NCBI GenBank assembly: GCA_009363875.1
Contig: CM018690.1
Location: 1,724,788-1,788,787, forward strand
From: Mikania micrantha
Lineage: Eukaryota; Streptophyta; Magnoliopsida; Asterales; Asteraceae
DNA: 64,000 bases
Direction of reading: 5' to 3'
Positions within the stretch are counted from its first letter, which is position 1; every line of letters starts with the position of its first letter. The notes beneath the pieces were generated by a model that saw only the letters and a list, made by a program, of their open reading frames with translations, made no database searches and was not told the DNA's origin. A program made the translations under genes and the position numbers. Below are positions 22,169 to 34,295 of the stretch, one piece after another.

Positions 22169-22681
22169 CTGTAAAAGATTTAAAGTTTAAAAATATCAGT
22201 ATAAAACTGGTGAGTTCATAAATAAGATTCGATACAATATGATATGATAGTAAAGTCAATGGTACACATTAACATAAGTGAATAATCATGTGACCCGTAT
22301 CCAGATCCTTTCTGACAGTCCAGTCTAGAAAATAACCGAAGTTAAACTCCGTGCCTCTAACTCAATGTCTCACTACATCAAGTCGATACCAGGAATGGTG
22401 ACAAGCATTCACACAAGGGTAGACGCTATCTATCCATGAATGGGGTTGTCAGCCCGATAGTACTATCTTTGTCCACACATTCGGCCCCACATGGGTTAAC
22501 CAGATACAGTTGGTTTTGAGGACTTTTGTTGTACACAGAAAATAGTCATAATCCCATGACACCCACATGCAAGCCGGTATTGCAATTGTTACTAAACATA
22601 TCACACGTTTGATAAAGATTTCATAATAGTCACCCCGATGTTAAGAAAACAGTAAAAGAAAAGGGGTTGTATGAAACTCAC
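22169..22681 (-). other. Predicted LTR intron of element 2 (3' LTR copy)
   Basis: Minus strand: donor ATCAG/GTGAGTTTCAT at 22681, hairpin ACCCC/GGGGT (22667-22663 with 22636-22632), then ATGAACTCAC (22219-22210) 41 nt before the acceptor TTTTACAG/GTAATCAG (22169). Intron of 513 nt. The 5' LTR copy is 31103 to 30591. Confidence 0.5.
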
Positions 22682-23679
22682 CTGATAATACAAATGTAGC
22701 AGAATATCACAAGACTTGATAGTAAAGGGTGATTCTGCATTTAGTTATATTTAATAAGTTATTTATGTTCCAGTTTACTGATTAGATCTTCCTGAACGTT
22801 CAATGTCAAAGACATTGCTTAGTAAATCATCAACTCGATGTTAAATGTTTAATTGTTTAGTTTAGTATTATATCATACAATGTATGATAATGTAGGAACC
22901 TACATTGCATTAGATTCCTAATACAAAGTTGATGACACTCTTGATTAATCAGAATAATCTCTGATTAACCATATAGTTAATGTTGTTGATTATGATACTG
23001 TAACAGTTTCTAGATAATTTAATGGCTTAGAAATGATCAATCCTTGTTATTGATTACCCAATTATTATGAGATATCACAATGTAGTATCATAATAGGTAT
23101 AATAACCATGTTTAACATACTAATCTGACTGTTATCATAAACATCAGATAATCGTTCCAACGAGTATGTTAATGATTGTGATTAGTTTGAAACACTTGGA
23201 TTTAACCTTGCATTTCAATGATTAATCCAACTAATCACCTACATTGTTATAATCAAATGGATTAAACCATTATAATCATGGGTATGATTTCCTGCAAATC
23301 GGGCATTACAACGGATCAAAACAAGGATTTAACCGTTAGAACTTCCTGTTCTTTGTTTATAATCAATCCTAGCCATCATCTAGGCAATAATCAACAATCC
23401 TAACTATGTCATTAGGTTCAAAATCAAGATCTAATCAATCAAAATCAAACTAGAAGGTTTAAACGGATCATTACCTAATCAGACGGATTTCTGACTTCAA
23501 AATAACGATCAGAACTTGTTATGATAATCCCTGGTGCGATCCTTAGCTTCAGAAGCCTTGAAAATGAAGATTGGATGGTAGTTTATGTGTGTTCTTCGTC
23601 TGGATTCGAAATGAGAAATAAATGTTTAACTTTGCATGAAATCTAATGAAGTAGATCAGCTCACTGCACCGCCACATCC

Positions 23680-23805
23680 GTCGCGTGCCGCGACCAGAAG
23701 CCCAAAAAGGCTTCGCGTACCGCGAAGAAATCCGGAGGAATCTTAGATATTTTGCAACCATCGCGTACCGCGGAGGATTCTAAGCCCACCTCCGCGTACC
23801 GCGGT
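23680..23805 (-). repeat. Array of four GC-rich stem-loops in element 2 LTR
   Basis: Four units near 23680, 23711, 23761 and 23790 share CGCG-TAC-CGCG (or TGC loop). Flanks extend the stem differently in each: GTCGCG/CGCGAC, CTTCGCG/CGCGAAG, and CCGCG/CGCGG. The second LTR has the array at 32102-32227. It lies in the first ~340 nt of the LTR, probably leader RNA. Confidence 0.65.
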
Positions 23806-24019
23806 GAGTCCATTCGACCATTACTTAGAATTTTTTTCTTCGTTTTTCGATTCCGGGCAATCCGTAACTCGGTTTCACGCACGGTTTTCTCCCATGTTCC
23901 CAATTTCTCGCACACTTTAAACCTGTAATGATTAAAATCATCAATTTAACACAGATTCCTAAAACGACCAAACGTGCTCGTGTTATTGATGACGTAATGT
24001 TTACCTGCAACTGTCACAG

Positions 24020-24029
24020 TCTCCTCCTG
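24020..24029 (-). other. Polypurine tract of element 2
   Basis: The minus strand reads CAGGAGGAGA just before the 3' LTR (C then TGTGACAG). It follows GGGACGAAATTTC, the conserved tail after gag-pol in these elements. Confidence 0.85.
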
Positions 24030-24079
24030 TTACAGAAATTTCGTCCCGAAATTTGCTTTAACTCCTACAGTTTGATCGC

Positions 24080-27000
24080 CTATGTAAACAAATGAGGATA
24101 CTTCTGTTTCATGCGGTCTTCACGTTCCCAAGTGTACTCTGGCCCTCGTTTAGAATTCCATTTGACTTTTACAATTGGTATTCGACTTCGTTTGAGGGTC
24201 TTTTCATCTCGATCCATTATTTCGACTGGTTCTTCCGTGAACTGTAGGTTTTCGGCAATGTGTATCTCATCAAGAGGTATGACTAGTGATTCGTCCAATA
24301 GGCACTTTTTCAGATTCGAGACATGAAACACATCATGTATGTTACTAAGTTCTGAGGGTAACTCTAATCTGTATGCTACCATTCCAATCCTTTCAAGAAT
24401 TGTAAATGGTCCTACAAATCTTGGTGAGAGTTTTCCTCGTTTTCCAAATCTGAACATACCTTTCCAGGGAGAGACTTTTAGCATCACTTTATCACCAATC
24501 TGGAATTCGAGTGGTCTACGTCGATTATCAGCATAACTCTTCTGTCGATCGCATGCTGCTTTAATTCGTTCCTGAATGAGCGCGATCTTATCAGTCGTTT
24601 CCTGGATCAGTTCCGGGCCAATAATCTGACTTTCGCCTACTTCTGACCAACACACAGGAGATCGGCATTTGCGCCCGTACAAAGCTTCAAATGGAGCACA
24701 TTGGATACTAGTATGATAGCTGTTATTATAAGAAAATTCAACCAATGGCAGATGAGTATCCCAGCTACCTCCAAAATCAATTACACAGCTTCGAAGCATG
24801 TCTTCTAATGTTTGATTTGTACGTTCAGTCTGCCCATCCGTTTGTGGATGATAAGCTGTGCTCATGTTGATCTGTGTACCCAAGGCATGTTGAAGAGTTT
24901 GCCAAAAACGTGACATAAATCGACTATCTCTATCAGAAATAATAGAGATTGGCACTCCATGTCGCATTACAATTTCGTTGATGTAAAGTTTAGCTAGACG
25001 GTCCATGGAATAGTCTTCCCGAATTGGTAAGAAATGTGCTGATTTGGTAAGGCGATCTACGATGACCCAAATAGCATCATGGTTATGCGCCGTTCTGGGT
25101 AATTTAGTGATGAAATCCATGGAAATTTGTTCCCATTTCCACATAGGGATTTCTGGTTGTTGCAATAGCCCAGATGGTCTTTGATGTTCTGCCTTAACCT
25201 TAAGGCACGTTAAGCATTTATTCACATATTCTGCTATTTGTTTCTTCATACCAGGCCACCAGTAGAAGTCTTTGAGATCTTTATACATCTTGTCAGCACC
25301 TGGATGAATAGAATATTTGGACTTGTGAGCTTCGTCCAAGATAATTGGTCTGATATTACCAAGTACCGGGATCCATGCTCGGTTTTTGAAATATAATATT
25401 CCATCCGTTTTGGTTTTAAGTTGTTTATCTAACCCTCGTAATTTCTCATCGGTGTAATTTGTTGTTTGCAAGGCCTGCCGTTGAGTTTCACGTATTTGAG
25501 GGTTTAGACTAGTTTGAATCGTCATTTCCAGTGCTTTCACACGTATGGGTTTGACTCTCTCTTTGCGACTTAAAGCATCGGCTACAACATTTGCTTTACC
25601 TGGGTGGTAACGGATTTCGCAGTCATAGTCGTTCAGAAGTTCCACCCATCGCCTTTGTCGCATATTTAGCATTTTCTGATCTAGAATGTGTTGAAGACTT
25701 TTGTGATCTGTATAGACCGTACACTTCGTCCCGTACAAGTAATGTCTCCATATCTTGAGTGCAAACACTACTGCACCAAGTTCTAGATCATGAGTGGTGT
25801 AATTTTTCTCGTGTACTTTTAGCTGCCGAGAAGCATAGGCAATCACCTTGTTGTTCTGCATCAGCACACACCCGAGTCCTTAACGTGAGGCATCACAGAA
25901 GACTATGAAATTCTCTGTGCCTTCTGGTAGTGCCAGAATAGGTGCATTGCAAAGTTTATGCTTTAACAGTTGAAATGCCTCCTCCTGTTGAGAGTCCCAT
26001 ATGAACTTTTGATCTTTCTGGGTTAGAGTAGTTAAAGGCAAGGCTATCTTTGAAAAGTTCTTGATGAATCTTCTGTAATAGCCCGCTAACCCTAAGAATT
26101 GACGAATCTCTGTTGGGGTTTTCGGTGTCTCCCATTGCTTTACCGCTTCAATCTTGCTGGGATCCACTTGTATACCATTTTCATTTACTACATGCCCAAG
26201 AAACTGGACTTCCCGTAACCAGAACTCACATTTGGAAAATTTAGCATAAAGTTTCTCATGTGCTAAAAGTTCCAAGATCAGTTTTAAGTGTTGCCCATGT
26301 TCTTGTTGACTGCGGGAGTAAATGAGAATGTCATCAATAAAAACAATCACGAATTTATCCAAGTAAGGTCTACACACACGATTCATCAGATCCATAAACA
26401 CTGCAGGCGCATTAGTCAGCCCGAAGGGCATTACTAAAAACTCATAATGCCCGTATCGAGTTCGAAAAGCTGTTTTAGAAACATCATCATCATGGATTCG
26501 TAGTTGATGATATCCAGATCTGAGATCGATTTTTGAAAAATAGATAGCACCTTGCAATTGATCGAACAGATCATCTATACGGGGTAGTGGATAACGATTT
26601 TTGATTGTCAATTTATTGAGTTCCCGATAGTCGATACACATCCTGAGAGTACCGTCCTTCTTTTTCACAAAAAGGATAGGTGCGCCCCAAGGTGAGTAAC
26701 TCGGTCTAATGAAACCTTTGTCTAAAAGTTCCTGTAATTGACTCGATAGTTCTTGCATTTCCGATGGAGCCAATCGGTAAGGAGCTTTAGCTATAGGTGC
26801 TGCTCCTGGTACTAAGTCAATACGAAACTCAACTTGTCTCACTGGGGGTAATCCTGATATATCGTCAGGAAAAACTTCAGGATATTCTCGAACTACAGGA
26901 ATGTCTTCAATACGTTTTTGATGTGGTTTGTTTTCAGTCACGTAAGCTAAAAAGGCTTGACAGCCCTTTCTTAAGCACTTTCGAGCTTGCATACATGATA

Positions 27001-28675
27001 TGATACTCAGTTTCCTGCCAGCCCTTTCACCTTGTATCATAAGTGTATCACCATTTGGTAATGAAATACGAATCATCTTATTTTGACATATGACTTCCAC
27101 TCGATTTTCTGAAAGCCAGTCCATACCAATAACAACATCAAAGCTTCCCAATTCAATAGGAAGAAGATCAATATTAAAAAGATGATCGTTTAGATTCAAT
27201 AAACACCCTTGAATCACATTGTTAGTCATAATTGACTTGCCATTAGCAAGTTCAATGATGTAAGGGTTTGTTAGGTTATCAACGGCCAATCCGAGTAGTG
27301 AAGCAAAATCAGAGGAAACAAAACTTTTGTCCGCTCCGGTGTCAAAAAGAACAGATACATAGTGATTGTTAAGAAGAAACGTACCGGTAACGGTGTTGTT
27401 ATCACGTCGAGCCTCTTCCGCCCCTATCTGGAAGGCTCTTCCTCTTGCTTCATTGCTCTGGTTGGTGTTGTTGGTAGGGCAGTTTTTCATGTAGTGATCC
27501 GGGCTTCCACATCTGAAACACGACCGGTTGATTTGTTGTGGTTGTTGTTGTTGAGTTCCTTGGTTTGATCGGCGAACAGGGAGATTGCAATATTTGGAGA
27601 AATGCCCGACCTTGTTACAATTGTTACAAACAGGGCAGGGTCCCACATGATGAAATGGGCACTTAAGACATTTAGGTGCTTGTCCTACATAGGCTTTTCT
27701 CTCCAAAGTTGTGGCAATGTATCCCTTTGCCATTTGCACATTCCGGCTGGGTTCCACCAGAGCCCCTGGTTTGCCTTTCCCAACCCATTTTCGTTTCACC
27801 CCTTTAACAGTGCTGGGGGTAGTAGTTGCCAGACTGCTGCTTGACTCACCTTTCACTGTCAATGTACCACTTCTTACTGCAACATCGGTAAGCCTGGTGG
27901 TTAAGGTGATAGCATGTTTCAAAGTACGTGGTTCAGCTGCCGTGACCATTCCCTTGATTTGAGGTACCAGACCTTTGATATATTTTTCTATCAAAGCCTG
28001 CTCAGTTGGAAACATGTTTGGCAGCAGACATGTTAATTCGTGAAATCGATCGGTATATTTCAAACAATCAGCACCGATCATAGAATGGTTCCAAAATTCC
28101 TCTTGGAGCTTTTGGATTTCAGTGATGGGACAGTATTCTGACAGAATCAAAGTTTTAAACTCGTCCCAAGTCATAGCATCCACAACAGCCGTGGTCAAGG
28201 TTTTTGCCTGGGTATTCCACCAGGTCAATGCTGAGTCTGTCAGTGAACAAGCTGCATAAGACACTTTGTGTTCAGCCAAACACTGGCTGATCTTGAGCTT
28301 AGTCTCCATGCTCTCAATCCATTTCAAAAGTCCTGACGCTCCTTCCTTCCCCGTAAAAGTAGGGGGATTGCAAGAAGCGAAGTACTTATAAGTGCATCCT
28401 CGTTGTGGAGGATCCGGATTGATTGTGTTGGTACTAGTCGTATGGCGGGTTTCAACATGTCCGCCTGTAGCATTATGCTCCGTATGGACTCTACCCGAGC
28501 CAGGAGCACGATTTGTTTGATATTGGGCCAACATGCCCGTAAGAACAGCGGATAATTGGTCACCTGCTATACGAGCAACGTCCGCTTCATTTAGACTGGG
28601 TCCACTCACAGGTGGATCCGGAATGGATTCTTGAGTTTGAGGATTTTTAGCAGAACGACCTCTTCTAGGGGCCAT
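24080..28675 (-). pseudogene. Element 2 gag-pol polyprotein with one in-frame stop
   Basis: Read from MAPRRGR (28675; the frame is open 15 codons further up). Order: gag capsid (WWNTQAKT region), CNNCNKVGHFSKYC and CFRCGSPDHYMKNC knuckles, protease with DTGA, reverse transcriptase with FIDD, RNase H, integrase with HHCC, SDRD and TDGQTERT motifs, and a chromodomain-like end TWEREDRMKQKYPHLF. The frame is continuous except for TAA at 25882-25880, right after FCDASR at the start of RNase H; the same frame resumes at once with GLGC. Everything upstream, including RT, could still be made; RNase H and integrase need readthrough. The lesion is a single codon, in line with a recent insertion. Confidence 0.92.
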
Positions 28676-28819
28676 AGTCTGATCACACACAGATAAAGTA
28701 AAGTCAAAACAAGAATCCATAGTCGTAATAAAGACAAATGTTGTATAACTACTTCGAGTTTTTCACAGTTATATTGTACACCACTAAGTCATGTTCATAG
28801 TTGCAGTTATACTAGTACA

Positions 28820-29240
28820 TCTGTTTGTCTTGCCAAGCGTATACTAGTATCATTTTATAGTCTACCAAAATGACACCGATTTAGACATGTTACTACACTG
28901 ATATGTACTAGTATTACATTATTTCACTATAATGTAGTACCGATATTAATATGTTTCTACACGTGTTTGTTATGTACTAGTATTACATTATTTCTCTATA
29001 ATGTAACACCGATATTGATATGACCTTATCACAAATTTTGTTACGTACTAGTATTACATTACTTCACCGCAATGTAACACCGATATTGTTATGACTCCAC
29101 GAGTCTTGTTATGTACTAGTATTACATTACTTCACCGCAATGTAACACCGATATCGTTATGACTCCACATGAGTCTTGTTATGTACTAGTATTACATTAC
29201 TTTACCGCAATGTAACACCGATATTGTTATGTTTTCGCAC
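28820..29240 (-). repeat. About 70-bp imperfect tandem repeat in element 2 leader
   Basis: Units marked by GTACTAGTATTACATTA begin near 28905, 28974, 29045, 29113 and 29183, spacing 68-71 bp. Each contains TTACATTA and AATGTAA, which can pair. It lies between the leader frames and gag. Confidence 0.85.
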
Positions 29241-29481
29241 AAGTTTTCTTTTTATATGACTTGAAAAGTTAGCACCGGCTATAATGTAAAGACACAATGT
29301 TGCACATACAATGTTAAAAGAAAACTTTTATTATAACTGTCACAGTTGTACATTAGGATTAGTACATATGCAAGAAAATATCCTAATGCAGTTGTACCCA
29401 CTATTACAACCTAACCGTCCGAGGCCTATTTTACAAGTCAAAACTTCCTCGAAGTAGTACAGTCCAACCTATTCGATTCCT
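29241..29481 (-). other. Leader spacer of element 2
   Basis: No gene or clear repeat seen between the tandem repeat and the leader coiled-coil frame. Confidence 0.6.
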
Positions 29482-29890
29482 TTACCGTAGTAAATACAGT
29501 AAACATGTGATAATGATGGCCACCGCTGCCATCACTATTGCTACGTCCAACAGTCGTAGCTCCATCCTCATATTGCCTAGCCCTACCATCCATCCCCTAA
29601 CTCTCTCTATCCCACTCCTACACATACCACCTAAAGTCCACTGAAGTCTACCCTCAATCACCTCCCTCCATGCCCTGGCACCTGCCTCCAGGACAACAAC
29701 ATGTTCAGCTAAATTCTCATAGGCCGTGCGAGTTTCCCACAGAGTGTCACGTGTTTCCTGCAATGAAACACGCGATAACTGAAGATCCAATGTAACCCGT
29801 TGCAGCTGAACTCTCATCTCAGCCTGCTGAGATGACTCGCCTTCCTCATGTATGGAATGAGGTACATCCCGAGGTGCTAGTGGTCCCTCG
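29482..29890 (-). CDS. Leader ORF b: coiled-coil protein with C-terminal membrane anchor
   Basis: Not a family I recognise. The ATG is at 29817 (111 codons), but the frame is open upstream to at least 29890 (…APRDVPHSIHEEGESSQQAE), where it overlaps the end of leader ORF a. Residues 1-55 from the Met are heptad-like and rich in L, R, E and V (coiled coil likely). The last ~23 residues, LLDVAIVMAAVAIIITCLL then YLLR, form a single strong hydrophobic segment at the extreme C-terminus, as in tail-anchored proteins. It lies in sense between the primer site and gag, where Tekay/Del elements are not known to me to carry a gene. ORFs a and b may have been one gene split by a one-base shift near 29880. 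Coding status is inferred from composition only. Confidence 0.5.
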
Positions 29891-30143
29891 GAACAGGACC
29901 TGTCGAGATGCGGGCTCGTCCCCGCCTTCCTCCAAACCCTGTAAATACTGGTACTTGCTGTGGTGGTGTAGGGCTTTGTGCCCTCCTGATAGCTGGTGAG
30001 TCAGCATCTAACAGATGCTGAGGTATAGGTGGTGTAGGTGGTATTGATGGTAAAGTCTGGTGGGACATTTGAGATGACGGCACTGTCTGTGTTGATCCTG
30101 AACTTGTTTCCGTGCCAAATGAATCACTTTCTGAGTCTGACAT
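29877..30143 (-). CDS. Leader ORF a: Ser/Pro-rich acidic protein
   Basis: First reading frame after the 5' LTR of element 2, 184 nt from the LTR end. From MSDSESDSFG (30143; six more in-frame codons lie upstream) it gives 88 residues. The start is acidic and serine-rich, the middle proline-rich (SIPPTPPIPQ), and the end basic (GGRRGRAR). It stops at 29877, where the other frame (ORF b) is already open, so a single shifted base could account for the split. No recognised domain; probably disordered. It could be an artefact of the leader, but the biased composition and sense orientation favour a real or recently real gene. Confidence 0.45.
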   Translation of the reverse strand: MSDSESDSFGTETSSGSTQTVPSSQMSHQTLPSIPPTPPIPQHLLDADSPAIRRAQSPTPPQQVPVFTGFGGRRGRARISTGPVPRDH

Positions 30144-30309
30144 TGCTGTATCGACACACAAGTTCGTATTAGTAACATAAAATAAATAAATAACAACAAC
30201 ATTTATTTGAGTGTTTATATTTGTTAACTATGTTCGGTGCTCTCAGTGTAACTATTCGAGCCTATGGTTATAATCTAGGTTTCTAAGTCCGCCTAAATTC
30301 TATAACCTG

Positions 30310-30323
30310 TGGCTCTGATACCA
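30310..30323 (-). other. Primer-binding site of element 2
   Basis: The minus strand reads TGGTATCAGAGCCA three bases after the 5' LTR end at 30327. Confidence 0.92.
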
Positions 30324-30326
30324 CCC

Positions 30327-32440
30327 TGTCACACCCCCACCTCCGCGTCACCAGACGACGTCATCCTTAAAGGTAGCGGAAGCATAGCGGCGAAGTCTCG
30401 AAGGTGAGGGGTGACTTACTTGATCCGGTATCATAACACACATAGTTAAGAAAAGCACTAATTACAAATCACGACAATATTTATTACATGTCCTGAATAT
30501 CCGTTCACAACTTAAGTTCCTTCTATTACATCCCAAGTCCTAATTACATGGTGCGTGCACAGTTGTTTCCTCACCGTTGGTACTGATTACCTGTAAAAGA
30601 TTTAAAGTTTAAAAATATCAGTATAAAACTGGTGAGTTCATAAATAAGACTCGATACAATATGATATGATAGTAAAGTCAATGGTACACATTAACATAAG
30701 TGAATAATCATGTGACCCGTATCCAGATCCTTTCTGACAGTCCAGTCTAGAAAATAACCGAAGTTAAACTCCGTGCCTCTAACTCAATGTCTCACTACAT
30801 CAAGTCGATACCAGGAATGGTGACAAGCATTCACACAAGGGTAGACGCTATCTATCCATGAATGGGGTTGTCAGCCCGATAGTACTATCTTTGTCCACAC
30901 ATTCGGCCCCACATGGGTTAACCAGATACAGTTGGTTTTGAGGACTTTTGTTGTACACAGAAAATAGTCATAATCCCATGACACCCACATGCAAGCCGGT
31001 ATTGCAATTGTTACTAAACATATCACACGTTTGATAAAGATTTCATAATAGTCACCCCGATGTTAAGAAAACAGTAAAAGAAAAGGGGTTGTATGAAACT
31101 CACCTGATAATACAAATGTAGCAGAATATCACAAGACTTGATAGTAAAGGGTGATTCTGCATTTAGTTATATTTAATAAGTTATTTATGTTCCAGTTTAC
31201 TGATTAGATCTTCCTGAACGTTCAATGTCAAAGACATTGCTTAGTAAATCATCAACTCGATGTTAAATGTTTAATTGTTTAGTTTAGTATTATATCATAC
31301 AATGTATGATAATGTAGGAACCTACATTGCATTAGATTCCTAATACAAAGTTGATGACACTCTTGATTAATCAGAATAATCTCTGATTAACCATATAGTT
31401 AATGTTGTTGATTATGATACTGTAACAGTTTCTAGATAATTTAATGGCTTAGAAATGATCAATCCTTGTTATTGATTACCCAATTATTATGAGATATCAC
31501 AATGTAGTATCATAATAGGTATAATAACCATGTTTAACATACTAATCTGACTGTTATCATAAACATCAGATAATCGTTCCAACGAGTATGTTAATGATTG
31601 TGATTAGTTTGAAACACTTGGATTTAACCTTGCATTTCAATGATTAATCCAACTAATCACCTACATTGTTATAATCAAATGGATTAAACCATTATAATCA
31701 TGGGTATGATTTCCTGCAAATCGGGCATTACAACGGATCAAAACAAGGATTTAACCGTTAGAACTTCCTGTTCTTTGTTTATAATCAATCCTAGCCATCA
31801 TCTAGGCAATAATCAACAATCCTAACTATGTCATTACGTTCAAAATCAAGATCTAATCAATCAAAATCAAACTAGAAGGTTTAAACGGATCATTACCTAA
31901 TCAGACGGATTTCTGACTTCAAAATAACGATCAGAACTTGTTATGATAATCCCTGGTGCGATCCTTAGCTTCAGAAGCCTTGAAAATGAAGATTGGATGG
32001 TAGTTTATGTGTGTTCTTCGTCTGGATTCGAAATGAGAAATAAATGTTTAACTTTGCATGAAATCTAATGAAGTAGATCAGCTCACTGCACCGCCACATC
32101 CGTCGCGTACCGCGACCAGAAGCCCAAAAAGGCTTCGCGTACCGCGAAGAAATCCGGAGGAATCTTAGATATTTTGCAACCATCGCGTACCGCGGAGGAT
32201 TCTAAGCCCACCTCCGCGTACCGCGGTGAGTCCATTCGACCATTACTTAGAATTTTTTTCTTCGTTTTTCGATTCCGGGCAATCCGTAACTCGGTTTCAC
32301 GCACGGTTTTCTCCCATGTTCCCAATTTCTCGCACACTTTAAACCTGTAATGATTAAAATCATCAATTTAACACAGATTCCTAAAACGACCAAACGTGCT
32401 CGTGTTATTGATGACGTAATGTTTACCTGCAACTGTCACA
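30327..32440 (-). repeat. Element 2 5' LTR
   Basis: 2114 bp, almost identical to 21905-24018. Differences seen: AAGACTC/AAGATTC near 30648, TTACGTTC/TTAGGTTC near 31837, and GCGTACC/GCGTGCC near 32106. Predicted intron 31103 to 30591; stem-loops 32102-32227. Confidence 0.94.
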
Positions 32441-32445
32441 GGCGG
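32441..32445 (+). other. Target-site duplication of element 2, right copy (GGCGG)
   Basis: Matches 21900-21904. The intact site in the element 1 3' LTR (about 39754) has GGCGG once, within the small hairpin GGCG-GTA-CGCC. Confidence 0.95.
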
Positions 32446-33350
32446 TACGCCTGGCAGGACGCACCCAGTTGGGGCGATGCGCCCCACGATCTATGTCGGC
32501 AAAAATGTTTTTAAACGATCTGATCGCATCGGAAGCATCATTTTTTTTCATTTTTCGATCTATTTCTCTCCCAAACGAAGATCCATCCGTTCCTAAGCCT
32601 AAAAACTTCAATTTAAAGGCTTCTAATCATACAGATCGCGTATAGGAACGTGTTTTCAAGTCCTGATCGTTGTTATAACCATAGAAATCCGTCAGATCAG
32701 GTAACGGTTTGTTTTATTCTACTAGTTTGATATTGTGTGGATTAAATCTAGTTTTGATTGTAATAATATGATTATGGGTATTGATTATTGCCTAGTTGAT
32801 AACTAGGGATTGTTAGAAACGAAGAACTTGATATTTTGACGGTGAAATCTTCGTTTTGAAGCCGGGATAATGTCCGGTTGTTATGAAACCCATATCATGG
32901 TAGGAGAACTAGTGGGATGGGTTGAATATGATTTCAAATAAATTATGGATTATAATCCATAGATTAAATGATGATTTTGATGAATTGATGTTACCCTTAT
33001 TAATAGTTATGATCTAAAAATAAAAATTGAATAATAAAAAGTGATTAAAGATCGTAACTAATATAATGAACATCAATTATTTGATAAATTGCCTGGGGAG
33101 GCATGGAATATGAATAATTGTGATAATTGACTAAAACTTGCTAAATATAGTAAGATAGAGTCAGTTATGTGATGAATTGACCTTGAGAAAGTCAAATCAG
33201 TCAAGTGTGTTGAACTTGATTGTACGTGCTATACGTGTTGAAACTAGTTGTATATATGTATTTTGCAACTAGGTGGTGGTAGTGGAAATCAAACCACTAG
33301 TCATAGAGCAGGAAAGGAGCCTGCAGTTGCTAATCCCTTATCTGATTAAG

Positions 33351-34295
33351 GTAAGTAATCCCACAACTATGACATCACATAATAAATATTGAAATTGTTG
33401 TTGAATAAATTATATAATAAATATGGCATTGGTGATAGGGGAATGTTGAATAATAAAAGTTCAACAACCTATGATAAATCCAATACCTTGATAAATAATA
33501 GTGTGGGACTTCTATGATGGAAGTACCGGTTGGGTGAACATCATAGTAATTTGATTGAATTATATATGACTCCACAATGGTGGATAGCCAGAGGTGCTGG
33601 CAATTGTCTTAGATGGAAGTACCGGTGGGTGAACATCTTAAGACTTGAATTATATATGACTCCACAATGGTGGATAGCCAGAGGTGCTGGCAATTGTCTT
33701 AGATGGAAGTACCGGTGGGTGAACATCTTAAGACTTGAATTATATATGACTCCACAATGGTGGATAGCCAGAGGTGCTGGCAATTGTCTTAGATGGAAGT
33801 ACCGGTGGGTGAACATCTTAAGACTTGAATTATATATGACTCCACAATGGTGGATAGCCAGAGGTGCTGGCAATTGTCTTAGATGGAAGTACCGGTGGGT
33901 GAACATCTTAAGACTTGAATTATATATGACTCCACAATGGTGGATAGCCAGAGGTGCTGGCAATTGTCTTAGATGGAAGTACCGGTGGGTGAACATCTTA
34001 AGACTTGAATTATTTATGACTCCACAATGGTGGATAGCCAGAGGTGCTGGCAATTGGCTATGGTGGAAGCACAGGAATGTGAATCCCATAGTGTAATATT
34101 GATTAAACTATTGTGAGCAATAGTTGATGATTGGTAATGTGATATTTTATATTGTGAGAGTCAATTCGAATAGAAATGACTCAGTTTGAATGCTGATTGT
34201 GAAAAATGTATTTTTACATTTTATTGTTGAGAAACCATTGGGGTTTACTTACTTAGTTCTTATGAACTAATGGGAATTATTGTGTGATGTTGTAG
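33351..34295 (+). other. Predicted LTR intron of element 1 (5' LTR copy)
   Basis: Donor ATTAAG/GTAAGTAATCCC at 33351. GGGGTTTACTTAC at 34240-34252 is complementary to the donor (TTACTTAC to GTAAGTAA, GGG to CCC) and ends 43 nt before the acceptor GTTGTAG/GTC (34295). The 90-bp array lies inside. The second copy is 40664-41698. Confidence 0.45.
33561..34078 (+). repeat. 90-bp tandem repeat, six copies
   Basis: Units start at 33561, 33651, 33741, 33831, 33921 and 34011 and are almost identical except the last. Each has a GCCAG-AGGTG-CTGGC hairpin. The 3' LTR has seven units. Since 90 is divisible by 3, both strands stay open; I treat these frames as non-coding. Confidence 0.95.

Larger units (their letters stand above)
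21905..24018 (-). repeat. Element 2 3' LTR
   Basis: On + it runs TGTCACACCC…AACTGTCACA. It holds a stem-loop array (23680-23805) and a predicted intron (22681 to 22169). No clear TATA box seen. Confidence 0.94.
21905..32440 (-). mobile_element. Element 2: young Tekay/Del-like Ty3/gypsy retrotransposon, minus strand
   Basis: 10,536 bp with TSD GGCGG. The LTRs 21905-24018 and 30327-32440 are both 2114 bp; I found only about three differences between them, so it is the youngest insertion here. Minus-strand order: 5' LTR (30327-32440), primer site, leader frames, tandem repeat, gag-pol (28675-24080), polypurine tract, 3' LTR (21905-24018). Gag-pol carries one in-frame stop. Confidence 0.94.

Noticed and set aside
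33561..34078. CRISPR-like regular repeat
   Set aside because: No unique spacers; the units are head-to-tail copies in a plant-type LTR.
33530..34096. Long open frames on both strands over the 90-bp repeats (also 40843-41499)
   Set aside because: The period is a multiple of 3, so a stop-free unit stays open in every copy on both strands. The frames lie in an LTR intron and the proteins are pure repeats.
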